20,180 bases of DNA from Methanofastidiosum sp964630765 (GTDB lineage: Archaea > Methanobacteriota_B > Thermococci > Methanofastidiosales > Methanofastidiosaceae). Below are positions 7,411-14,452 of this stretch, in pieces. The position numbers and the translations under genes were made by a program. The DNA lies in contig CAZVXE010000023.1 in the NCBI GenBank assembly GCA_964630765.1, forward strand, positions 1 through 20,180, given 5' to 3'. Under the pieces are notes generated by a model. The model worked only from the letters and a program-made list of their open reading frames with translations, was not told the DNA's origin and did no database searches. Each line of letters opens with the position of its first letter. Position 1 is the stretch's first letter.

Positions 7411-7872
7411 CTAAATCATTTTTTGGATAAGGCCGTTGATTTCTATATCTCTTGGGCCTAAAGTTCCACCTAAGGCATATGGTTTCTTTGTTGCTTCATA
7501 TCCCCTATGAGGTGGATGGAGTCTGAATACCTTTTTCAAATCAAGGTCAGAAAGCTCATTTTTAAACTCTAAGAAATCTTTACAAAAAGTTTCTAAGTCT
7601 TTTCCAGTCTTTTCCTTAACATACTCCTCAGTTATTCTAACATCCCCTTCTAACCTTCCCCACTTGACTATGAGTTTGGATAGAGTGGTGGTGTCTATAG
7701 GTCCGTATGTGACGTAATCTTTTACTTTTTGTAGCATTCCTAAAAAAGACTCTCTATCGTCTATTATAACGCAGTGATTTGACTTAGTTAAATTAAGCAT
7801 TTTTAGGGTATCTTTTATGTCGTTTCTTACATCGACCCTTCCTCTTACTCGTATAACAGCTAATCTGTTCAT
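7411..7872 (-). CDS. rpl30: 50S ribosomal protein uL30
   Basis: uL30 binds 23S rRNA in the large subunit. Archaeal uL30 is longer than the bacterial form of about 60 residues, and the 153 residues seen here agree with that. The ferredoxin-like core is LAVIRVRGRVDVRNDIKDTL with MLNLTKSNHCVII (about 3-38). The archaeal C-terminus has FRLHPPHRGYEATKKPYALGG. The ATG at 7872 follows AGGTGAG, in which the TAG stop of uS5 is embedded. Confidence 0.96.
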   Translation of the reverse strand: MNRLAVIRVRGRVDVRNDIKDTLKMLNLTKSNHCVIIDDRESFLGMLQKVKDYVTYGPIDTTTLSKLIVKWGRLEGDVRITEEYVKEKTGKDLETFCKDFLEFKNELSDLDLKKVFRLHPPHRGYEATKKPYALGGTLGPRDIEINGLIQKMI

Positions 7873-7880
7873 AATCTCAC

Positions 7881-8801
7881 CTAATTAGTATTTCCTGTGA
7901 CAATACCTATGACCTTAATGTCTCTCTCTTGTGCACTCATTGTGTTTGTTTGGTAAAGCGCGTCCATTACTGCATTCGCAAAGTTAACTGTTGTCTGTGT
8001 TTGGCCATCGGTTTTTGACCATACATCTTTTATTCCTGCAAGGGATAAGATTTTCTTACCGACCCCACCTACTGCAAGGCCCAAACCGTTTGGAGCTGGC
8101 ATTAAAGTTACAGTGACACTACTTGCCTTACCAGTTACTCTAAATGGAACTGTGTGAGCTGTACCACATTTGCATTCCCAACTGCCACATCCTCTCTTCA
8201 CTTGGATAACATTAAGTTTGGCATTATTGATTGCTTTTCTAATTGCAGGCCCGACTTCTTTTGCTTTGGCCTTACCAATCCCAACATAACCATTTCTGTT
8301 ACCTATAACAACCATTACTGAAAATCTGACTTTTCTTCCAGAGTCAGTCATTCTCTGAACCATATTAATGTTAAGGACTTCTTGATTATTCTGATCAGTA
8401 ACTTCTGGTAGTAATACATCTACTATCTCAGGCTCCATTATTCTAAGGCCCTTATTTAATATTTGTGAAATATCAGTAATTTCTCCGTTTGCTACCATTC
8501 TGCCAAGTTTTGTCTTGGGGGTCCACCTATTTCCCATAGATTTTCTTTCTTCCTCAAGCCTTTTCTTCTCAGCAATAGATAGTTTTTTTATAACTTCTTC
8601 TTCAGAGGTTGTATCTTTAATAACGACATCTTCAGCAATTTCATCTTCCAGGGGAGTTTCTTCCAATGCATCTTCTTCGGGGATGTCTTCAACTATTTCA
8701 CTTGGTTCTTCAATTATCTCTTTGGCCTCAAGGGTCTCTAATGGCTCTTCCTTTACTTCCTCAACAGGTTCTTCGATGATTTCTTTTTTCTTTCTTGGCA
8801 T
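7881..8801 (-). CDS. rps5: 30S ribosomal protein uS5 with long acidic N-terminal extension
   Basis: uS5 lies at the mRNA entry tunnel and the decoding region. The conserved part starts near residue 93 (WTPKTKLGRMVANGEI). It holds the double-stranded RNA-binding-like domain (VRFSVMVVIGNRNGYVGIGKAKAKEV) and the C-terminal domain (VTLMPAPNGLGLAVGGVGKKIL). Ahead of this is an unusual stretch of about 90 residues with roughly 28 Glu and 5 Asp, including the heptapeptide KEIIEEP at 6-12 and 27-33. The total of 306 residues compares with roughly 210-240 in most archaea I know. I start at the ATG at 8801, six bases after GAGGTG; the GTG at 8810 lies inside that site. An internal ATG at 8537 would give a conventional protein of 218 residues. 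Confidence 0.94.
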   Translation of the reverse strand: MPRKKKEIIEEPVEEVKEEPLETLEAKEIIEEPSEIVEDIPEEDALEETPLEDEIAEDVVIKDTTSEEEVIKKLSIAEKKRLEEERKSMGNRWTPKTKLGRMVANGEITDISQILNKGLRIMEPEIVDVLLPEVTDQNNQEVLNINMVQRMTDSGRKVRFSVMVVIGNRNGYVGIGKAKAKEVGPAIRKAINNAKLNVIQVKRGCGSWECKCGTAHTVPFRVTGKASSVTVTLMPAPNGLGLAVGGVGKKILSLAGIKDVWSKTDGQTQTTVNFANAVMDALYQTNTMSAQERDIKVIGIVTGNTN

Positions 8802-8811
8802 TACATACACC

Positions 8812-9384
8812 TCATAGTTTGTCTATTTTAGTTTTAATCTCTTCAAACATCCCTGGTATTTTTGAAGGATCAGTCTTATTCTTTAAATAATTAGAAAATA
8901 TCTTCTCTTTTAAAGATCCGTCAAGACCTTCATAATATGAGGAGATGTCCTCTCCCTTTACTCTGTTTTCTGGAGGGAATATACTTTCATCTACATTAAC
9001 GTTACATCCTGCGTCAACAAATCCTTTCAAAGCTGCGTAGTTCCTTCCACCTTTTATGGACCTTTGAAGGCCTATATCAAGTATAAATTCATCTGCAATC
9101 TTTTTAGCCCTTTTACCACAAAGGTATCCTGTAAGATATGCTGCTGGTGTGTTACCGCAGTGGAAGTTCCACCCCATATCTCTTAATTCCTTTGAAAAGG
9201 CTGTTGTGAGCGTCTTATCGCCTTCAAATGTAGAACTTACAATTTGGATTAATATATTATTTAGTGATTTTCTTATTACGACCCTATTCTTTCCAGATTT
9301 GACTAAGGCAAGCCTTCTCCTATAGTTAGTCTTACCATCTCTTCTTCTCTTAAAAGGTACTCTTGATCTTGGTCCAGTTGCCAT
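8812..9384 (-). CDS. rpl18: 50S ribosomal protein uL18
   Basis: uL18 binds 5S rRNA together with uL5 in the central protuberance. I start at the ATG at 9384 (MATGPRSRVPFKRRRDGKTN), giving 190 residues, the normal archaeal length. The ATG follows AGGTGA, in which TGA is the eL19 stop. Signature parts are TNYRRRLALVKSGKNRVVIRKS, the TTAFSKELRDMGW stretch and NTPAAYLTGYLCGKRAKK. The upstream extension to 9414 would run into eL19 and is rejected. Confidence 0.96.
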   Translation of the reverse strand: MATGPRSRVPFKRRRDGKTNYRRRLALVKSGKNRVVIRKSLNNILIQIVSSTFEGDKTLTTAFSKELRDMGWNFHCGNTPAAYLTGYLCGKRAKKIADEFILDIGLQRSIKGGRNYAALKGFVDAGCNVNVDESIFPPENRVKGEDISSYYEGLDGSLKEKIFSNYLKNKTDPSKIPGMFEEIKTKIDKL

Positions 9385-9388
9385 TGCT

Positions 9389-9850
9389 TCACCTCTTCCT
9401 CTTTTCTGATACAAGGCCGTGTTCTTTTATGTAATTACTCATGTAAGAAACACTTCTAAAAGCTCCACCTTTAGCCATCCTATAAAGTTTTCTGTATGAA
9501 CCTTTGTCAATATTTTTGGATTCTCTTAATTCAATTAAAGTCCTTCTTAATGGCCTTATTGTATTAATCCATCTTCTCTTCTTAGGATATCTCGCAGTGG
9601 CTTTTCCTTTTCGGGAACCAAATCCACTCATTCTTCCTTTCTTTCTTTTGACGTGTCTCTCTCTTGCCCTGTGTCTTGATATGCCTGCTTCCTGTTTCTT
9701 CTTAATCTTGCCGCTATCGATTAATTTTCTGACATCTTCTCTGGTAATTGCCATAGAAATCTCAGGTGCACTGTTGCCGTCAATCCAAACCCTACCTTCA
9801 CCGCATTTTAATAACTGTGATGCAAGTCTTTTCTGAACTTTTAGATCCAT
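9389..9850 (-). CDS. rpl19e: 50S ribosomal protein eL19
   Basis: eL19 is an archaeal/eukaryal large-subunit protein that forms an intersubunit bridge by a long basic helix. I start at the ATG at 9850 (MDLKVQKRLASQLLKCGEGRVW), giving 153 residues, close to the usual 150. It has a GGAGG site nine bases upstream that lies across the eL32 end. The longer frame from 9880 overlaps eL32 and is rejected. The helix-turn-helix part includes RKLIDSGKIKKKQEAGISRH, followed by the very basic RARERHVKRKKGRMSGFGSR. Confidence 0.96.
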   Translation of the reverse strand: MDLKVQKRLASQLLKCGEGRVWIDGNSAPEISMAITREDVRKLIDSGKIKKKQEAGISRHRARERHVKRKKGRMSGFGSRKGKATARYPKKRRWINTIRPLRRTLIELRESKNIDKGSYRKLYRMAKGGAFRSVSYMSNYIKEHGLVSEKRKR

Positions 9851-9854
9851 GTGC

Positions 9855-10382
9855 TCATTCCTCCACCAATATGCCGGCATCTTCTGCCTTTCTCACTATA
9901 TCAGACCTTATGTCGCTATCAATGCTAAGTGGAACTATTAATTTCTGGATATAATCTTTAATATGTTCAATAGCGTCGAACTCTTCTACTGAGGTAACTT
10001 TTACATGGGTCAATGATGGATTTGCTATTTTAAGATTAGATTTAGCAGCTTTTTTGACTATCTCAATCTTCTTTTTGTTTCCAACAGCCGCATTAATTCT
10101 AATTATTACATTCTCTAGACCATCAACTTGTCCTGGATTTGAAATCATGACCTCTTCCAAGCCAGATGCGTGTCTGCCTCTGACTTCTTTTGGTCCCCTA
10201 TATCCAACTGAAACTAGAGGTTGCTTTCCACTTCTTTTCATTCTCATCTTGTTATCTTTACCTCTAGGTTTTCTCCATTTAGGATCATTTTTAAAGGAGA
10301 TATGTTTCCATGTTTCAGTTCTTAGAAATTTTGGCCTCTTGCTATTAAGCTTTTTTCTAACTCTTAATAATCGTAAACTCAT
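9855..10382 (-). CDS. rpl32e: 50S ribosomal protein eL32 with C-terminal extension
   Basis: eL32 is an archaeal/eukaryal large-subunit protein. Residues 1-124 show the whole normal core, with FLRTETWKHISFKNDPKWRKPRGKDN, GYRGPKEVRGRHASGLEEVM and the usual last helix-strand KKIEIVKKAAKSNLKIANP. About 51 further residues then continue in frame to a TGA at 9855, so the protein is 175 residues against about 130 in most archaea. The extension is rich in acidic and hydrophobic residues, unlike the basic core. Its last part (SDIVRKAEDAGILVEE) resembles the terminal motif of the core. The ATG at 10382 follows AGGTGAG, which includes the uL6 TAG stop. Confidence 0.95.
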   Translation of the reverse strand: MSLRLLRVRKKLNSKRPKFLRTETWKHISFKNDPKWRKPRGKDNKMRMKRSGKQPLVSVGYRGPKEVRGRHASGLEEVMISNPGQVDGLENVIIRINAAVGNKKKIEIVKKAAKSNLKIANPSLTHVKVTSVEEFDAIEHIKDYIQKLIVPLSIDSDIRSDIVRKAEDAGILVEE

Positions 10383-10392
10383 TTTATCTCAC

Positions 10393-10941
10393 CTATATTG
10401 GGACTCCGTCCCTTTCAAATAAATAAATACCATCCTGAAATACTCTTGGGTCTCTCTTTCTTACCCTTGTAGCAAGCTCTATATTGGCTGCAGTTTGACC
10501 AACTTCTTCTAAGTTAATACCATTTACAGTAACAAATTCACCGGAAACTTTTACCGCCACATTACCAAAAATATTTGCTTTTCTAGGGCTCTTTTCGCCA
10601 AGGAAATTTGAAATCACGAGCTGTTTACCATCTAATTTAACGTTCATTGGAAAATGTGCATATATAATTTTCATCTTATACTCAAATCCTTCTGAAACTC
10701 CTTTTATCATATTCCTTAGATGCGAACTGATGGTACCTATCATAGCCTTTTCTTTCTTGTATGCGTGAAGCATTGCTACTCTAATACGTTTATCGTCTTC
10801 TATCTTCTCCATTTTAAGGTTCTTTAAGTGAAAATCTCTCTCCAACTTACCTTTTGGCCCTTCTACACTAACTCTTGCCCCATCTATTGTAACTTTTACA
10901 GATTCTGGGATATCAATAAACCATTCGACATGTTGTACCAT
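10393..10941 (-). CDS. rpl6: 50S ribosomal protein uL6
   Basis: uL6 binds the sarcin-ricin loop region near the factor-binding site. It is built of two related domains, which are visible as IDIPESVKVTIDGARVSVEG (about 10-29) and YAHFPMNVKLDGKQLVISN in the second half. I start at the ATG at 10941 (MVQHVEW), giving 182 residues, with GGTGAT four bases upstream. The GTG and ATG at 10950 and 10947 fall within that ribosome-binding site. The TAG of uS8 is part of the same site. Confidence 0.96.
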   Translation of the reverse strand: MVQHVEWFIDIPESVKVTIDGARVSVEGPKGKLERDFHLKNLKMEKIEDDKRIRVAMLHAYKKEKAMIGTISSHLRNMIKGVSEGFEYKMKIIYAHFPMNVKLDGKQLVISNFLGEKSPRKANIFGNVAVKVSGEFVTVNGINLEEVGQTAANIELATRVRKRDPRVFQDGIYLFERDGVPI

Positions 10942-10950
10942 AAACATCAC

Positions 10951-11337
10951 CTAGTAAACATAAGCTAACAGAATGCCTCCAATGTTTTGCTCTTTGGCCT
11001 TCTTGTGGGACATTACTCCATTTGGAGTTGACATTATTAATATTCCAAACTCCTTTGCTGGGAGATATCTCATTTCCCAATTCTCAAGTTCATGATTCTT
11101 TGCGGGGGTTCTTGGTTTTATAACTCCGCACTTATTTATAGCCCCCATTAATTCAACTTTAAATAGGCCGTTCTTACCATCGTCTATAAATTCAAATGCT
11201 CCTATGTATCCCCATTTCTGCATAATTCTCAAGATGTTACCCATGAGTTTTGATGCTGGGATAATGCAATCGGGCTTTCTAGCATTTTCATAATTATAAA
11301 TATTTGAAAGTGCGTCGGCCAAAGGATCTATTTTCAT
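10951..11337 (-). CDS. rps8: 30S ribosomal protein uS8
   Basis: uS8 is a primary binder of 16S rRNA helix 21 and organises the central domain. The 128 residues match the archaeal size. Hallmarks are DPLADALSNIYNYENARKPDC at the start, an archaeal middle with IDDGKNGLFKVELMGAINKCGV, and the C-terminal motif GILIMSTPNGVMSHKKAKEQNIGG. In bacteria uS8 is the autoregulator of the spc operon; nothing here shows this directly. The ATG follows GGTGAT, which starts within the TAG stop of uS14. Confidence 0.97.
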   Translation of the reverse strand: MKIDPLADALSNIYNYENARKPDCIIPASKLMGNILRIMQKWGYIGAFEFIDDGKNGLFKVELMGAINKCGVIKPRTPAKNHELENWEMRYLPAKEFGILIMSTPNGVMSHKKAKEQNIGGILLAYVY

Positions 11338-11347
11338 CTTTAATCAC

Positions 11348-11491
11348 CTAATGATATTTTTTGAAGCCAATTTTTCTGGCAACTTCTCTAAAGCAACGCC
11401 TGCAGACCATGAGGTTATATCTACGAATAACTGCACGGTGTGTGCCACAGCGTCTGCATGTTCTTGAGCCTACTCCAAACTTTTTATTCAT
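11348..11491 (-). CDS. rps14: 30S ribosomal protein uS14, zinc-binding type
   Basis: This is a short frame of 47 codons, MNKKFGVGSRTCRRCGTHRA... ending IGFKKYH. Cys12, Cys15, Cys30 and Cys33 form a C-x2-C-x14-C-x2-C zinc site, typical of archaeal and C+ bacterial uS14. The protein lies in the 30S head. Its ATG overlaps the uL5 TGA stop by 4 nt (ATGA), and its TAG stop forms part of the uS8 ribosome-binding site. Position between uL5 and uS8 is the standard order. Confidence 0.97.
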   Translation of the reverse strand: MNKKFGVGSRTCRRCGTHRAVIRRYNLMVCRRCFREVARKIGFKKYH

Positions 11492-12018
11492 ATAATGTTC
11501 ACCCCAAACTCCTGTTTAGCGAACAGTATCCCTTCTTCTTTGGTCAACTGATGCTTTATGGGTACGTGGCTCTTTTTAATTCTTCTCTCTTTAACTCTAA
11601 ATCCTCTCTTTTGAAGATTAACACAGACATCCATCCCGAAGATTCCTACTTCAGGGTCATATTGAACATCAGGAAGATCTATGTGTTCTTTTATGCCAAA
11701 AGAGAAATTACCGCGATTATCAAAACTTCTTTCCTTTAGATTAAATTCCACTGCTTCAAGTGTTCTCATAAGGAATTTACTAGCTTTTTCCCTTCTAAGA
11801 GTAACAGAAACTGCAATAGGTTCACTTTTCCTAATTGCAAATTCTTTATTGGTTTGTCTGGCATTATTCCTAATAGGTGCCTGACCAGTAAGAAATTCAA
11901 GAAGTGCCCTAGCTTTTTCTAGTTTTTCTCCTGATTCCCCTACCCCCATATTGACAGTTACTTTTGATAGGTATGGTTTTCTCATAGGATTTTCCCAATT
12001 TTTTAGTATCTCTTCCAT
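11488..12018 (-). CDS. rpl5: 50S ribosomal protein uL5
   Basis: uL5 binds 5S rRNA and contacts P-site tRNA from the central protuberance. I start at the ATG at 12018 (MEEILKNWENPMRKPYLSKVTVNMGVGE), giving 176 residues. The GTG at 12033 gives five extra residues and overlaps the eS4 stop, but the family normally starts shortly before the NPMRKP motif. Core signatures are LEFLTGQAPIRNNARQTNKEFAIR and VSVTLRREKASKFLMRTLEAV. The end is VNII, followed by a TGA that overlaps the uS14 start. Confidence 0.95.
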   Translation of the reverse strand: MEEILKNWENPMRKPYLSKVTVNMGVGESGEKLEKARALLEFLTGQAPIRNNARQTNKEFAIRKSEPIAVSVTLRREKASKFLMRTLEAVEFNLKERSFDNRGNFSFGIKEHIDLPDVQYDPEVGIFGMDVCVNLQKRGFRVKERRIKKSHVPIKHQLTKEEGILFAKQEFGVNII

Positions 12019-12029
12019 GTTTGCCAGCC

Positions 12030-12743
12030 TCACTCAAGTTTAATTATGGGAGAATCTTTTCCAACGACAAGCACATAATCTTTCAATGTCTGAAACTTGT
12101 CATTTCCTGATTCTAATATTACTGCATCTTTATATATCCCAAATGGAGTTATCTTTGAAATCTTACCTATCCTTGAAACGTTTTTACCTTTAATGACTAG
12201 TCCGATGTAACCTTCTTTAAATTCAAGTGAATCTACAATCTTCATATCTGGAACTTTCATTACTAATGTTGAAGATGTTTTATAACCTTCTTCAGATAAT
12301 AAGTTCGTTCCATCATGGAGATTCAATTGAACTTTTTTTCCTGTAAGCATTGTCTTATTAATCAATTTAAAGAGCTTGGTATTCTTTTCAGACTCATCTA
12401 TCTTAAGAAGATTTACGGACCCTTTTTTGTCGAATAATACTCGGAAATATTCCTTTGTTTTAGGAATTTCTATAACGTCCATAATACCTACCGGAAAGCT
12501 GGAATCTTTTATTGGCCTTCCGTTTACAAGAACATCACCATTATGTAGGATAAAGTTTACCTCTTTCCTATTTGTGGCATGCCCAAGATAATCCCTAAGT
12601 AAGATTGTAATCGGAATTGACACCTCTTTAGAATGAGGGCCTGGAATAGGTTTTACAGTCCATTCCTTGACTTTTCTCTCGATTCTCCAATTTTTTGGAG
12701 CAAATAATCTTTTTAATGATCTTCTCTGTCCTTTTCTCCCCAC
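12030..12743 (-). CDS. rps4e: 30S ribosomal protein eS4
   Basis: eS4 is an archaeal/eukaryal small-subunit protein. Its 237 residues match the family. The N-terminus (GRKGQRRSLKRLFAPKNWRI) is diagnostic. An S4-type RNA-binding segment follows (ITILLRDYLGHATNRKEVNF and LHNGDVLVNGRPI, about 45-75), and a KOW-like segment lies near 178-200 (KEGYIGLVIKGKNVSRIGKISK). The start is GTG at 12743 with GGTGG four bases upstream; I see no better ATG. It sits between uL24 and uL5, the normal archaeal order. Confidence 0.96.
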   Translation of the reverse strand: MGRKGQRRSLKRLFAPKNWRIERKVKEWTVKPIPGPHSKEVSIPITILLRDYLGHATNRKEVNFILHNGDVLVNGRPIKDSSFPVGIMDVIEIPKTKEYFRVLFDKKGSVNLLKIDESEKNTKLFKLINKTMLTGKKVQLNLHDGTNLLSEEGYKTSSTLVMKVPDMKIVDSLEFKEGYIGLVIKGKNVSRIGKISKITPFGIYKDAVILESGNDKFQTLKDYVLVVGKDSPIIKLE

Positions 12744-12752
12744 GTTACCACC

Positions 12753-13121
12753 TTACTCTCCCTTTCTCCCAATAGCTTTATCTCTCATCTCATCCTTTCT
12801 GTCAACATCAATAATCTCTAAATTTGAAGGGTGTATAGGATACTCAATTTTTGTTCCGTCGGCTTTCTCTACAACTGCACCATCTACATATACCTTAATT
12901 GCTTTGAGGTCTACCTTTGTTATTTCACCTTCATGATCTTTGAAATCCCCTCTCATTACCCTGACCTTGTCACCTTTTCTTAATGGCAGTGATCTTGCTT
13001 CTACCTTATTTCTAAGGCTTGTAGCTAGGTGAGAAGACATTAAACTGTGTTTTTTATGAAGTGGCGCATTAAAGTGCCTTTTTCTCTGCTTTGATGGTTT
13101 TCCTGAGTATTTTTTAATCAT
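12753..13121 (-). CDS. rpl24: 50S ribosomal protein uL24
   Basis: uL24 is an early 50S assembly protein near the exit tunnel. The 122 residues match the archaeal length. The N-terminus has SGKPSKQRKRHFNAPLHKKH, typical of the archaeal/eukaryal (L26-like) form. The KOW motif is LRKGDKVRVMRGDFKDHEGEITKVD (about 47-71). The ATG at 13121 lies behind GAGGGAGAT, just after the uL14 stop. Confidence 0.96.
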   Translation of the reverse strand: MIKKYSGKPSKQRKRHFNAPLHKKHSLMSSHLATSLRNKVEARSLPLRKGDKVRVMRGDFKDHEGEITKVDLKAIKVYVDGAVVEKADGTKIEYPIHPSNLEIIDVDRKDEMRDKAIGRKGE

Positions 13122-13133
13122 TCTTATCTCCCT

Positions 13134-13307
13134 CTATACTATAATACTTGCAACGTTAGCAATTCTAACCCATTTTTCAACTGCTTCTTTTGCAACAGGG
13201 CCCCTTACTTCAGAGCCTTTAGGAACGCCGTCATCACCAGTAATAACGGCTGCATTATCCTCAAATTTAATTCTTGTACCGTCTATTCTCCTGTATTCTT
13301 TTCTCTG
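13134..13307 (-). CDS. rpl14: 50S ribosomal protein uL14, C-terminal part (5' end lost in gap)
   Basis: Only the last 57 residues are visible, from QRKEYRRIDGTRIKFEDNAA through PKGSEVRGPVAKEA to VASIIV and TAG. This is the conserved C-terminal half of archaeal uL14, an rRNA-binding protein at the factor-binding face and subunit interface. Family members have about 132 residues, so roughly 75 residues with the start codon lie inside the run of N. The gene is presumably intact in the organism. Frame continuity across the N run into uS17 is accidental. Confidence 0.95.
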   Translation of the reverse strand, partial: QRKEYRRIDGTRIKFEDNAAVITGDDGVPKGSEVRGPVAKEAVEKWVRIANVASIIV

Positions 13308-13407
13308 NNNNNNNNNNNNNNNNNNNNNNNNNNNNNNNNNNNNNNNNNNNNNNNNNNNNNNNNNNNNNNNNNNNNNNNNNNNNNNNNNNNNNNNNNNNNN
13401 NNNNNNN
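13308..13407. other. Assembly gap, 100 N
   Basis: Exactly 100 undetermined bases interrupt the sequence, a common placeholder length for a gap of unknown size. From the parts missing in uS17 (about 10-15 residues) and uL14 (about 75 residues), I expect about 260-290 real bases here. No other gene is normally found between these two in archaea. Confidence 0.95.
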
Positions 13408-13694
13408 TTTTTTGTCTTACTTAATGGTCTGCATTCCATTATTTTCACATTGTCGCCTGTTTTAGCGTTAATACAGTCGGGAATATGTGCTGAAATTCTT
13501 GTACTTCTCTTTTCAAATCGCTCATATTTGTCAAGTTTTGTCATAAACTCTTTTTTAACGACGACTGTTTTGTTCATCTTATCGCTTACAATCTTCCCTT
13601 CCATTAATTTGCCTCTGACAGGTAAAGTTCCGTGAAATGGACATTTTTCATTATTACAACTTTTTTTAGGTTCTTTTACATCGATGCCGATCAT
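13408..13694 (-). CDS. rps17: 30S ribosomal protein uS17, 3' end lost in gap
   Basis: uS17 is a primary 16S rRNA binder with an OB fold. The visible 95 residues start MIGIDVKEPKKSCNNEKCPF, the typical archaeal N-terminus with its CPFHGTLPVRG motif. They run to ECRPLSKTK, which in relatives is followed by only some 10-15 residues. I start at the ATG at 13694; the GTG directly before it (13697) is less likely. It begins four bases after the RNase P protein stop. The 3' end is hidden by the run of N. Confidence 0.95.
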
Positions 13695-13698
13695 CACA

Positions 13699-13932
13699 TC
13701 ACATCCTCTTGATTCTTTCTTCTTCCTTCCCTATGAGTAAATTACCATCAATTTTTTTATCGTTAATCATCAGGATTATACTATTTTTTATTAAGATTTT
13801 TACCCCATTTTCTGTCCTTACTTTTATCGTATTTTTTGTATCCTCAATGACCAATCCTTTAATGCCAACTTCATATCTATTTGAGCTTTGGATTACCTCG
13901 ACTTGTTTCCCCAGGAGTATTATGTGATTCAT
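13699..13932 (-). CDS. rnp1: Ribonuclease P protein component 1 (Rpp29/Pop4 family)
   Basis: Rnp1 is a protein subunit of archaeal RNase P, which removes 5' leaders from pre-tRNA. The 77 residues contain the Sm-like beta-barrel core with GKQVEVIQSSNRYEVGIKGLVIEDTKNTI (about 8-36) and VKILIKNSIILMI. It is somewhat short; relatives I know are about 90-100 residues. Its ATG overlaps the aIF1 TGA by 4 nt. The place between aIF1 and uS17 is a well-known archaeal arrangement and supports the call. The two tRNA genes at the end of the same cluster are natural substrates. Confidence 0.9.
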   Translation of the reverse strand: MNHIILLGKQVEVIQSSNRYEVGIKGLVIEDTKNTIKVRTENGVKILIKNSIILMINDKKIDGNLLIGKEEERIKRM

Positions 13933-14237
13933 GAAACTACAATCATGTCCTTACTAAATCCAAGGTCAATTAGTATTTTTTTAACCTTGTCCTTGTGGGC
14001 CCCTTGAAGTTCAATCTTTCCGTCTTTTGAAGTTCCACCGCATGCACATTTTGTCTTTAGAGTTGTGCACAGATCCTTGATGTCGATATTTGATGAATCG
14101 ATTCCTTCAACGACCGTCATAAGTTTTCCAAATCTTCTTCTTTCGGTGAAAATGCGTATTTGTTGTTCTTCCCTGGCGATTTCTTCGCAGACGCAAAGAT
14201 CTTTGGGAAGACCACAAACTGCACAAATCTCACTCAT
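13929..14237 (-). CDS. Translation initiation factor aIF1 (SUI1 family), zinc-binding N-terminus
   Basis: aIF1 binds the 30S P-site region and helps select the start codon. The 102-residue protein begins with a zinc-knuckle pattern (Cys5-x2-Cys8-x6-Cys15-x-Cys17), as in many archaeal homologues. The SUI1 domain follows, with GKLMTVVEGIDSSNIDIKDL, LKTKCACGGTSKDGKIELQG and HKDKVKKILIDLGF. It overlaps the end of uL29 by 8 nt and the start of rnp1 by 4 nt, so translation of the three genes is probably coupled. GGAG lies seven bases before the ATG. Confidence 0.93.
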   Translation of the reverse strand: MSEICAVCGLPKDLCVCEEIAREEQQIRIFTERRRFGKLMTVVEGIDSSNIDIKDLCTTLKTKCACGGTSKDGKIELQGAHKDKVKKILIDLGFSKDMIVVS

Positions 14238-14439
14238 TTTGCTTCTCCTTTTCAGCCTTTATTGTTTTTAATCTTGCTATAGTCCTTCTAAGCTCCCTTA
14301 TCCTTCCAGGATTTTCTGGTGCGCTGCCTGTAGCAAGTAAAGACCTTTCCTTTGATAATTCACTTTTAAGTTCATCTATGTTATTTTCAATTTCTTCAAC
14401 TGAAAGGTCTCTTATATCGTCTACTCTATATATTGCCAT
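14230..14439 (-). CDS. rpl29: 50S ribosomal protein uL29
   Basis: uL29 sits at the peptide exit tunnel and contributes to the binding site for targeting factors. The 69 residues form two helices, as is typical, with VDDIRDLSVEEIENNIDELK and PGRIRELRRTIARLKTIKAE. The ATG at 14439 follows GGTGTA. The last 8 nt overlap the aIF1 start. Confidence 0.95.
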   Translation of the reverse strand: MAIYRVDDIRDLSVEEIENNIDELKSELSKERSLLATGSAPENPGRIRELRRTIARLKTIKAEKEKQNE

Positions 14440-14452
14440 TATTATACACCTA

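Noticed and set aside
8515..8817. Plus-strand 100-codon serine-rich frame opposite uS5
   Set aside because: It is the mirror of the glutamate-rich uS5 extension (GAA/GAG read as TTC/CTC and shifted to serine codons); no promoter or ribosome-binding site is visible.
9385..9414. Longer uL18 starting at 9414
   Set aside because: The extra ten residues come from the eL19 coding end and its ribosome-binding site; the ATG at 9384 is the normal family start.
9851..9880. Longer eL19 starting at 9880
   Set aside because: It overlaps the eL32 end and the extra residues (PAYWWRNEH) are not family-like; the ATG at 9850 has GGAGG at good spacing.
13134..13697. A uS17-uL14 fusion protein of 187 codons
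   Set aside because: The frame passes through 100 undetermined bases. The two ends are parts of two separate, well-known proteins, and the lost parts do not fit into 100 bases.
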